Source: Psoroptes ovis
Taxonomy: Eukaryota; Arthropoda; Arachnida; Sarcoptiformes; Psoroptidae
DNA length: 64,000 nt
Direction: 5' to 3'
NCBI GenBank assembly: GCA_002943765.1
Contig: PQWQ01000006.1
Span: forward strand, 1,116,001-1,180,000
The notes under the pieces are model-generated. The model saw nothing but the letters and a program-made list of their open reading frames with translations, did no database searches and had not been told where the DNA came from. Below, piece after piece: positions 41,301 through 52,700 of this stretch (its first letter is position 1; each line of letters starts with the position of its first letter). The position numbers and the translations under genes are program-made.

Positions 41301-41669
41301 TGTTGTTGACCCAACTGTTGTAGATGTTGGCGGTAGTGGTGGTGGTGCTGGCAATTGTGACGATTGTATTGTTTGTCGTTGCTCATGTTTATTATTGTGA
41401 ATAAATCCAGCAATATCAACGGGTGGTGACAATGGATGTGCATGAGGATGATGCAAATGTAATGGATGATGCTGTAAAGAATGATGATACTTGGCTAAAT
41501 GGCTAGGATGAGATGACGGTGGTGGCGGCGGTTGTGGCATATGATGATGATGCCTTGATATTGACCCCAATGGTAAATGAGGATGAGGATGATGGTGAAG
41601 ATTATGCTGATTATGATTATGACCAGCCATTGTCGATGTTGGATTGGCTAAATTTATTGCATGTACCAT
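38313..41669 (-). CDS. bowl: Odd-skipped-family C2H2 zinc-finger transcription factor (bowl/sob-like), two exons
   Basis: Exon 1 is 41669-39889 and exon 2 is 39786-38313, giving 1084 residues. The start is the first ATG after an in-frame TAA at 41747-41745, with A at -3 and G at +4. Five C2H2 fingers lie at 547-681: C549/C552/H565/H569, C577/C580/H593/H597, C605/C608/H621/H625, C633/C636/H649/H653 and C661/C664/H677/H681. Strings such as [40 protein letters not shown] and [11 protein letters not shown] are diagnostic of the Odd/Osr family. Five fingers fit fly bowl/sob (odd has four, drm two). [10 protein letters not shown] (389-398) resembles the FDF-x2-LA box N-terminal to the fingers in Osr/Odd proteins. 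In insects these DNA-binding repressors/activators pattern segments, leg joints and gut. The protein is longer than I recall for family members because of His/Pro-rich (17-80), Asn/Gln-rich, basic (842-848) and Asp/Glu-rich (930-988, 1068-1080) tracts. RGRP (733-736) is AT-hook-like. The bowl versus sob assignment is uncertain. Confidence 0.93.
39787..39888 (-). other. 102-bp intron splitting the second zinc finger
   Basis: The donor is CACCG|GTATGT and the acceptor TTTCTAG|TTACATAC, both on the minus strand. Splicing rebuilds [15 protein letters not shown] exactly, with the Arg codon split CG|T (phase 2). Reading through without splicing loses the last His of finger 2 and the linker. This position, within the second finger, is a strong check on the gene model. 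Confidence 0.95.
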
Positions 41670-41776
41670 AATTGTATTCGTTTTATTTTCGTTATTTTGA
41701 AAATTCCAATGAAAAATTTGATATTTTCGAGATGAGATCAAATTTTATTTTTTTGCTGCTGATAAGAATCTAGGTA
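41670..41776 (-). promoter_or_regulatory. 5' UTR with a candidate splice acceptor
   Basis: Upstream of the ATG on the minus strand there is an in-frame TAA (41747-41745). Beyond it lies a pyrimidine-rich GTTTGTTTTTACCTAG, ending at about 41770, which is a good 3' splice site. The gene may therefore have an untranslated first exon further up, and the true promoter could be far from the coding region. I cannot place that first exon. Confidence 0.35.
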
Positions 41777-44700
41777 AAAACAAACGATAAATAAACAAAG
41801 AAAAAACAACGGTTATTTGTCAATTTTTTTCCATTCATTTTATTAATTTGTATTCCATTTGTGCATTTTTCTTCATATTATTTCAATGAATCGATCAATC
41901 AATACCAATCAATCAATAGCAATCAATTTCGAATTGATGAATAATTACAAGTAATAATGATAATAATTATTATTATCATCATTAACATAAACAAACAAAA
42001 GGCATTTTTCTTTCAAAAATATCATTAACTAATCATTATCATTATCATCATCATCTTTAAGTACAAATATCATTGTTTTATCATTATTATTATTATAATA
42101 TTCATATTTTTTTTCAATAATTACAACTTGCTTCATTATTAATGGTCATATTGTGAATACAAATAGAAAGACACACATAAAGATAAAACGCCCATTAATT
42201 TCCTTTGTTTAAGATTTTGGAAAAAATTAAACGTTTAAAACTAAACGATTCTTGACCGAACGATAGGTTTGGTTATCATTTCATTTTTTCTGTTTTCATT
42301 CCAAAGATAAAATCATGAACACAAGAAACCAAACAAAATTTACCATTGATATTATTATTATTATCATTGAGATTTTATCTTTGAGTTCATTTACAAAAAT
42401 GTATTGAATTGATACCGAATATAAAAATAAATAAATCGAAGATGAAAAAAATGAATAAAAATAAAACAAAAGGTTTCACCTGCATCATAATATCATCATC
42501 ATCAGTGTCAGTTAATATTATCTTTATGATCACTGACTATCATTTACTAAATACAATCACAATGATAATAATAATTATCAATATTGATGCTATCAATTTG
42601 TTTGTTTATTTTTTTTCATTTGTTCGGTAATAAGTTCTGCTCATTACTAATACGAAAAATGCGGTAAAATTAAAAATAAAACAAAAACAAATAAATAAAT
42701 TCTCATTAAAAGCAGATGAAATTCAAGACAATAGCCAAAAATGAAATTGCTAATGATAATGATAATAATAAATCTGGCAAAAATGTCTTTATTTATTTGT
42801 GATTTGAACTTTTCCATAAAAATATCTTTTGAAAATATTTCGGTAAATGTAAGTATAAAAATACACATAAAATACATAAAATTATTGCCTGATGATAATT
42901 ATTAGCCGTAAATATTACTAAATGGACAGACTATTCGGTGATTTATAAACAAGAGAAAATTTTTTCGAATCAAATCTGCGAAACGGACAGATGTGTTTTC
43001 TTATTTTCATTGTTATGAGATTTTTTCATGATTCAATCATTTGATTGGTCGGATTCCGTTTGTTTTTTAATGCTTGAAGACTTTTAAATAATAATATTAA
43101 TAAAATCGGTTTACAAACAATCGATGATGATGATGATGATGACTTTATTCATTTCTCTTATTGATCACAGTACTTTTGATATTATTTAAAATATTTAAAT
43201 GTAAATACCTTTGAATGTGAACATAAAAAATAAAAACAAATGATATTTGATAATAATAATAACTTTGCATTTAAAAACAATAAAATATGAATAAATAAAT
43301 AAATAATTACATAAAAAAACTGACTTCAATAGCTTCAAATATAAACAATTATTCAAATTATTCCATAGTAAATATCTTTTTGCTTAAATATGTCAAGTAG
43401 TTTGTCATATTTTTTGCATATTCGACTGTTGTCGATGGTGTCGTTTGCTCAATATTTATATTTCATTATCACCAGGAGAAAAATATTATCAAATATTTTC
43501 CCACCACCATCATTACCACAATGAAATTAATCTTGAGTGTCTGTTTGTTTGCTTATTTGTTTTTTTTATTCAATGAGAAATTCAATGAGCTATGATCAAA
43601 ATAAACAATTTCAATATTCAACCATTACTATCCACATCCATGGATCCTTTCGAGTTTCTTTGAATTACAAAATCTTTGAGCATTTTGAATATTTTTTCAA
43701 TGAAAGATCTGCTCATTTCAAAGCCATTGTACCATAATTTGTCTTTTTATTTAAATTCAAAATGTCCTAAAACATATGACATTTGGATTTTCATTTCCAC
43801 CACCGAAGAAAACTGTGCAAATCACCGTTTTTCACCCTCAATGATCTATTTTTACCTGGCTAAATTTGGTGGTAAATAATAATAATGATGAACAAATATA
43901 TTGTATTACCATACCATTTGAGATGATTATCATTATCATATAATCATCTTTTACCTCCTACACTCGAAAATTTATCAAATAAAAACATAGAAAACAAATA
44001 AAACTAATGGGAAAATATTCATGAAAAAGGCGCGACAGATGATCATTTTTCTGCTGATCTACTGGTCAAATTTCAAATGTCCCAATGGTCATTATTATTA
44101 TTTTGATCAAATGGTCATTATTATCATAGTTGAGGTATCATATGTATTCAAATAATAATAATAATGATAATAATTATCGAATGACATCGAGACAAATTAT
44201 TTATGTGATATTCACTTTTTTAGGTTGATCACTTTGAGATCATTCAAATTCAATTTACTTGCAATTTTTCTTATTTTTTCTTTCAATTTTTTCTAGTGGT
44301 AAATTTTATTTTTCCTGTTCATTATCATCAATTACTTGGCCTTCGGTGTGTGTGTGTGTGTGTGTGTGTTCGAGTGTCTGTGGGTTTTATTGTGAAATAA
44401 CAAAGATTCCAAATCCAATAAACATGTTAAGTTTCTTTTGATACAAATTATGGAACAATTGAAATCTTGAGGATTTCAATTTTCAATTTCAAATGACCAC
44501 CCTCTATTTATATTCATTCCTGGACTATGGTTAGTTGGAACATGGTCCAGAAATTTTTTGACTTTTTAAGACTTTTTCAAAGTTTCTAAATGGACCTTTA
44601 ATTGACTTCAATTGAATTGAATTGAATAGTAATTGATCATTGTATTTTTTTCCATTATTATCTTAGATATTTCAATCTAATGAATATATAAGATCAGCTT

Positions 44701-46509
44701 TTGTGAATCTTTTAAATATTCGATGTAGTTGGTGGTCATTTTATATATTTATTGTTTACCATTGACCAATGACAATTTGATTCATTTGAATTCTAATAAT
44801 AAAAATGGATGAAAATATGGACCAGATGACCGATACAATTGTTTCCATGAAGAAATCGATTTTCGCTTGTTCGCACACTGAGGTAAACAAATAAATGAAT
44901 ACAATACATTGGACAACAACAATAACACAAAGAAATATATTGACTTTGATTTTGGCTCGTGTACTTAATGTTTCATATAACCAAAAACTAAAAGAAATGA
45001 TCAATTTTTCAATTTTTCTCTTGAATTTTTTGCTTTTTTTTGTTGACCCCTATTTTTGAAGATGTCGGTACATTCGAAATTTATAAAAATATATTTATTG
45101 TACAATACATACTCAATGCATATATTTATTGATAATCATTGATAATAATAATAATAATCATTCATTTGACGACATGCAGTGTTGTTATTGTGGTTGTTGT
45201 CGCTGTTGTTCTAGTTCTATTCATATTCATATTCATTCATTTTTACATAAAATAAATTATAAATATTTTCCATTTTTCATAAATTTTTTGAAGTGGTCAA
45301 AAATCTAAAAATTCCAAGCTGAAAATTCTTTGGTAAATGTTTTTTTTTGCTCTTAGATAAATCTTAGATGAGCTACTAGTCATTAGCATTTCGGTCAGTG
45401 GTCCTCGAAATCAGAAATTTTTGTACCTTGCAAAATGATTTAAGAAAATAAATTCAAGCAAGTTCAATGGTCTGTCAATTAAAAATGAAAAGAAAGAACG
45501 GTCAAATTTCTTGGAATTTGATTGATCATACTGAGAAAAATGAAAATAAATTTTCATATAAAAATTTCGATCGATTGATTTTAGAAATTTGCTTTATTTG
45601 TTACATTTTTCGAAGAAATAAAACATCGATCAATTGATGATCGAATTCTTGATTTAGTTCAAAGGTCCTTGATTCAGCAGGGAATTTGGTCAAAAATTTT
45701 TTCACCTGAATTCTTCTGATGAATACAAAAAAAAAAATTTTTTTTGTTCTTAGTTCATTGTGTTGACACACTAACAAATGTGACTCCACAATCATTATTA
45801 TTTGACCAAAATTCCATTTCAAGCTAAAAACCAAAAAAAACAAAAATTTCGATTGACAACCGCTTGAAATGTCAAACACTTGACTGACTAACTAACAAAT
45901 TTATTGATTGATTAAATGATAAAATTATTCTATAACAAGATTTATAACTCTCTGTGACCAAAATTTTTTTTTCTGAGCATGGATATTTCGAATGTCGAAA
46001 TACTCTTGGACAATAAAAATTGTGCATCATCTTTAAATGGATAGATTGCATCGGTTATATCGCTTGATTTCTCGAATTGATCAGATTTTAAAAAATTAGA
46101 TTTTAAACAAAATCTTTTCACGAAAAAAAAATTGATATGTTTGATACATTTATCATAGAATCAAACAAAATAAAATAACAAAATTATAAACAGATAAATA
46201 AATAAATAGAAATAAATTTTAATTTTAATTCAAATAATAAAATTGCAGGTGTGAGAAAAATAAATTTTTTTTTCTTCAAAATTATCCTCTATTAAATATA
46301 ATAAATAAAAACAGGTGAGAATCATCATCATCATCAATTCACCAAATCAAATCAAAGATCATCATCATCATTTATATTGAACAAAAGAATGAAATATAAA
46401 CAATAAAACAAAATAAAGGTCAAATGATAAATTCCAATGATAATTCAATGTATAAAAGATTTCAGTTTTTCCAGTTCATAATTGTCAATATGGTGGTTGA
46501 ACCTGTGTT
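41777..46509. other. AT-rich gene-free flank 5' of the Odd-family gene
   Basis: No gene recognised. A near-palindromic TAAT/ATTA block lies at about 41955-41985, a GAT run near 43123-43142, the GT dinucleotide repeat at 44346-44369 and a TGTGAGAA (Su(H)-like) at 46250-46257. These are sequence observations only; any enhancer role is inference. Confidence 0.5.
44346..44369. repeat. (GT)12 microsatellite
   Basis: Twelve uninterrupted GT units. It is the longest dinucleotide repeat seen in the window; shorter CA/GT runs occur near 20182, 34155, 53898 and 53960. Confidence 0.9.
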
Positions 46510-46707
46510 CTAACATAGCTGACATTGATGATGATGATGACGACGCATTGATTTAGCATTGTTGTACACCTGTGTGTTCAATGTGTGCATCTTCTTCGTA
46601 GCTTCTATACATTTTCTACCAACCTGCCTAAACTCTAAACGATTGATCTGGTAATCTTTGACCTTCGGCTTCGGGCCGGTGTGCGTTGTGTTCAATGGTC
46701 AATGGTA
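46510..46707. other. GC-elevated island with an open frame on the minus strand; possible exon
   Basis: About 200 bases are clearly less AT-rich than the flanks. On the minus strand 61 codons are open (residues include TGPKPKVKDYQINRLEF and RKCIEATKKMHTLN) with ACG, CCG, AAG and GTC codons unlike chance AT-rich frames, but there is no ATG at the start and no acceptor just upstream. On the plus strand a clean donor G|GTATGT follows at 46708 and a TTTTTCCAG acceptor precedes the island near 46472, yet the plus frames are closed. It could be a plus-strand non-coding RNA exon or a minus-strand coding exon. I do not recognise the protein. Confidence 0.3.
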
Positions 46708-49700
46708 TGTACATTTGAATTTTTTTAGTGGACATAACAAAGCAAAGAAATGGATGGATGAAAAAAATCAAATAACAACCACTTACTGTGAATTAAACTT
46801 ATTAAAAGCATATAATCAATAATCATCGCATTCCACAAACACATTTGTCAAATGTTATATTCTAACTGTTGATGAATATTAATATTCTTTGAACAACAAT
46901 TTACATTCGCTTTGTTTTGCTTTCAAACATTTCAAGTTGGTTATTTCAGCTGAGGAAAAATGACATTCTTTTCATTTCAGAGCAAGAGAAACGAATAAAA
47001 ACAGTTTTATCCAGCTGGTTTTATCATCATCAAACCAATAAATGATAAATATTTATGGAGAAAAAAATCATTGCGGTCAAATGAGCCGCAAATATTTTCA
47101 ATCATTTTTATCATTCATTATATCATTGAACCTGTTTTCTTTTCTAAAGCTTTTCTATCTGTTATCAACTGTTCAATTTACTTAATTTTAATTTCATTAC
47201 ATTTCATATTTAATGATGACAAACAAGAAACGAAAGAAAAAGAAACAAAACGATTTTTGATTAAGCTTCTGTGCATCTGTGAATCTACAATATGTGTACT
47301 ATCAATCAAATTAACAGACAAATTAATGAAAATAAATAACTTATGGCTATGAATTAATAAGGCGAATTTCATTGAAAAATTTTAAACTCCAATTTTTCCA
47401 TAAGAAATAAATCAAACATAGCGAAAATTGCCTTCTGATCTGTCTTATTAATAATTTGTCATCAATTGCAACATTGATAATTGAGATTAATAAGAAATAA
47501 TTGAAAATTTCGATCCAATTTTTCTCTTTCTCGTTTTGATGCGGTAAAAATCGATTACAAATATTTGATCGATTCAAATTGATAGTACATTTGATTGTTT
47601 ATCAAGTGGAATTTTAATGAAAATTTTCAAATTTTCCAAGTTTCAAAAAGGAAAAGCCGACAATTTTTAAAAATTTGACCCGTTAACTTTTAAAAATTTA
47701 ATTTTTTATTTAATTTATGATTAATTTGAATCAAAAATTTTTCATTTGTTTGATTGATTAGATGCCGCAAAACAGCAGCTTATTGACATTTTTGAGATAA
47801 AATTTTTTTAAAGAAACCTAACAAACATTTTATCGACCGAATTCTCTTCATTAAGAAAATGTGATCTACCATCTTATTTGTACTAATTGCAAATGATCAA
47901 TCAACAAATTTTCATTTAATAAATATAAAAATGATAATAAATTTATCATCATTTATTGTTTGATTAGTCTTAAATTATTATTATGATTATCATCATCATT
48001 ATATGAGAAATTAAAATGAAATCAATATCATTTTTCGGCTTCTTTTAAAGATTTTCATTTTCAAAATTCATTTTCAAATTTCTTTACATTCAATAATAGT
48101 GATCATATATTAATGTGTAAAGGAAAATTTATTAAAAAATCAAATTTGATTAGTCTTATTATGATTATTATCAGCAAAACACAAATATTGTTGGAAAATA
48201 TAATTATCAACAAAATAATCATAATCATAATAAATTAACAGAAATATCCAAAAACAAGAGTGGAAATTTTCGATGATTTGGTTTGGTTTCTTAGAGTTTC
48301 TGTCTCTTCAAATTTCTGCATTCAGGCTTTGACTAATGCAAATCAAATCAAAACAGTTAGTTATCTATGGTCTATGGATCTATTCATTCATGTCTTCAGC
48401 CAAAAGATAATTTCAAATAATTTCTGTAATTATCAATCAATCATTATTGCTTCTGTTGCTTATCGGTTTTTTAAACTGAATTATTTCTATTTTCAGATGA
48501 ACACAGACAGCATCAGCAGCATTTGGATTGCAAGAAATTATCACATAATAAATTATAATGAATTCTAATGAAATTTATAATTTAAAAAAAAGATAATGAT
48601 ACTTATGATTTTTATTAATTGAGAATAAGCGACAACATCAGCAGCAAAAGCAGCAGCGGCAACAACAACAGCAATTATCATTGCAATAACAATTAATTAA
48701 AGTTGAAAAAATAATAATAATAATAATAATGAATGATTACATGTAATGTGATAAATTTGAATGAAACTATTCATTCATTCAATTTAAATTGATGATTAAT
48801 CACACATATTAATGCACACACACAAATTGATGATTTGCGTTGATAATCAAGGAAAATATATTTCATTTATTCCAGAAGAAATATAGCGCAAATACTAAAG
48901 ACTAAATGGTAAAATCAAATTGAAATTGGATTGCAGTGATAACAATTATCAACATCACATTAAGCAATCAAATATCATTTATTTATTTATTCATTTTTCA
49001 TTGGAAATCAAACGATTTCTTTTTACTGTTTTTTTTCTTGATTATTATCATCGTTATTAAGAAAAATCGGTTTCTTTTGATGTTTTTCTCATTTTTATTT
49101 ATTATTCATCTTAAAACTTTTATCATATTTACTTACTGTCATTTTGTATGGAGAAAAAAATTATTATTGAAGATAATATCAATAATCATTTTCGTTGTTG
49201 CCGTTGCTGCTGCTGTTGTTGTTGCCGCTTATTTTCAATGAATAATAAGTGTCTTAAGAATCTCTGATGACATTTATTGGTACTGAGCATTGTTGAGCAA
49301 GCAAAGAAAATTAGACTGATAGACTAACTAATCGAAAAATTATTATTATCAATGATTTAATCAATTTTTAAACCTTTCAGAGTAAAACCTTTGAGAGTCT
49401 TATTTCTGTCAATCTATGAATTTGATTTGATAGATTGATGGTGTGATTTTCATTACCTCTTTCTTAAATTTCTGTCAATCGTTTTTGTGTGGATAAAAAT
49501 CAGGCGAAAATTCCCATTGAAAATCAAGAAATATTTGATTTTTCACTGTTGTTTGTTCAAACATTGGCACATATCATCATCATCATTTTAAAGGGTCGTC
49601 GGTCAAGTAAGTCAAGTATCGGTTCATTCATCATCATCATTATTTCTTTGTTTGAATATGAACATGAACAACAACATTTATTTTCCCACAGTATTATCAT

Positions 49701-52700
49701 GTATTTTATCACAGTAAATCAACCAACAATCACAGTCAGTGACAAGCAATTCGCAGTCGTTTTTTCATAAAAAAATATTTTTTCATCAACTATTGATTAC
49801 ACAACAACAACAATGAATGGTCACTGATTTTAAAACAAATAAACAAACATTCCTTTACATATTAATTATCACATTTCAATTTGAATTTGTTTGTTCAATC
49901 GATGTCAAATTGATCTTTGCAAAGTAAAGATGTAAATTTGTCAATTTGTAAATTCATCTAACAGATTCATCATCATCAACAACAGCAGTGTTATTTAGCA
50001 ATGTTTGAAATTTGAAATTTTAATTTAATTGTGATCAGGGCGATTGAATTTTTTCGGCGATTTTCGCTTGGAAAAAATCAACTAAAATTTCGCTAAAATC
50101 AAACAAGAAATAATAAATTGTAATTCTTCAGGTCAAATCACTGAAATTACTGAAAACACTGAAATCACTGATGGAAAATCAGAGAAAAAAGACAAACAAA
50201 AACATATTTACCGACAAATGGTGAGATTAGAGATCGTCGAAAAATAAAAAATACCGACACAAATGTAAATAATAATGATGATAATAAAATTGAAAAAAAT
50301 CGAAAAAAAATCATTTGAAGCCGCATACATACACATGCATACAGGTAAAACAACAACAACAATCAAAACAAACAAATAGAATCAAATTGCTCAAGGATCA
50401 CAGCAGAGTAAAAACACATAGACAACAATAAAAGGTGAATATTTCAAAGAAGCAATGAAGAAGAAAATATTCTTAAAATGTACACGAATATAAATAGCAA
50501 GCGAAACATAAATAAATAAAAAACAATAATGATTTTATGACACCTTTAAAAGCTGATTGATAAAATCTGTAACAAATAATGGCAAATAATAATAATAATA
50601 AAATGATGATTTCTTCTTGTTATTTTGGTGTCGCCAAAAATAAGAAGAAAAAGAAAAACATTTCTTTAGATTGCTACCAACAAATCGAGTGAATAGAAAA
50701 AATAAAAAATAAAAATCATGTAGAATCTTCGGCTGATGTGTTTTATTCTTAATGTTTAAAACCTTGAAACAACAAGATTTTAATGGCTTTTATTCATTGA
50801 TGATTCAATTCATAATTGACATTGAATTATATAAATTTTAAAAACAAAAGGTCGAATTTTGTAAATTGGATGTTTCAAAAATACACCGAAAGGTTGAAGA
50901 ATTGATTAGCAATTTATTCCCATTTGAATGATTGATTTAGAGGGTGCGATTTGGCAATTTTGGTGAATCGAATGAAATAAATTGTTTTCTCAAGGAAAAT
51001 TGGCCAAATTACTCGCAATTATACCTGTGAATATCAATCTGAAAAAACACCTAACGCAATCGACCACACACGAATTACATTTGCAGTGGAAATTTCGTCA
51101 AATTTTGTCCAAAGCAAATTTGACAAATTTCAAGTGTTTGTTGTTGTTTCAAACAGAAACAATTTGATTGATTAATCGATTGATTCACAAATTGATTATC
51201 AATTCATCATAGATTATCAATCGCTGACTATTCCGCTTGATTTTGATCGAAAATTCATCAACCAAACGAAATCAATCAAAAATTAATCAACAAATTAACA
51301 CGTTTACATTTCAAATCGATTATTTTTGCTGATTCAAATTTTGAATTTCATATTTCTATTTTCAAAATATCAAATTCATATTAATTGAAATCAACGATGA
51401 TAATATCAATCATATCACAGCTCGCACACAACTCCAGAGCGACAGCAACATTTACAATTACTACTTCACACTTTTTCCAATTATAATGTAAATTAATTAA
51501 TTAATTAATCAAATAATATTTTCAACCTGTGAATCTGTTTGAAATCGGAAAAAATATAATTATTTTCATTAAATTATTTAAACACAAAAAACAAGCATAA
51601 CCGAGCAACCAAAGCTAACCAACCGATGGCACCCAACAAGTCGGCATATTTACACAAAAATATTTTCATTTCGGTTTCAAAATGAAATTTCTTCTTCCAT
51701 TGGTTGCCATGTTGTTTGTTTATGGTCGTTGTTATGTGTATTTATTTGTTTTTACATGATGATCATTGATCAATGATCGCAGCCACCATCCTGCAATCAT
51801 CATCATCATCATAAGCATTCATAGCCATCATAGCCATTCATCAACCAAACAAGTAAAAATATTTATGACCAGAACAAACAAACGCGAAAAAAAAATAAAT
51901 TTACATGTAATAATTACATATTTTTTGGACTGAAATAAAAAATTTTCACCTCAAAAACAAACGAATGATGATGACGATGATGATGATGGTAATAATAATC
52001 ATGATTATTATTATGATTATCACCGAGAAGGTGGTCGAAAATGAAATATGGTTATGATACTGTTCGGTTAAACAATTCGAGGTGAACAGAAATGACATAC
52101 GAAGAACCATAAAGCACCATGGTTTTTGGAAATTTTTTTCATGACAAAATTTTATTTGAAGAAATTTCTGGTGAAATTTTTTTGGAATTCAATCAGATAT
52201 TTCCAGTCAAATGTCTCTAGATGTTCTTTGACCTTTTCTTTTAGGTGGATTGTCAATTGTAAGATTTTAATCAACGCAATTAGACCATTGTTCATGAGTA
52301 CTTGTACAATATGGATGAATGAATAATGGTACAACACTGACCGGTATCATGGATAATAAATTTAATTATCTTCGATTTGATTCAATTATGTTTGTTGGTA
52401 AAAAGTTAAATTCAAAATTAAATCAAAATTGAATTGAAATTTTTATTCAAAACTATTTCAATGAGTTCTCAGGTGATTTATGCTCAAATGAAATTTGTTC
52501 TTATTTTGAAATTTATTTTTTAGAAATCTTAATTAAGTCAAACACTTACCTATTGGATTATTTGAAGATATTTGAATGGATAAAATTTTTCAAAGAAAAT
52601 TAAAATTTAATTCAATACAATTACTTGTTTTTTTAAATTTAAATTCACAAAATTCAGGTGTACAATTAATCATTCGCCATTGTTATTGGGTGGTTTGTAT

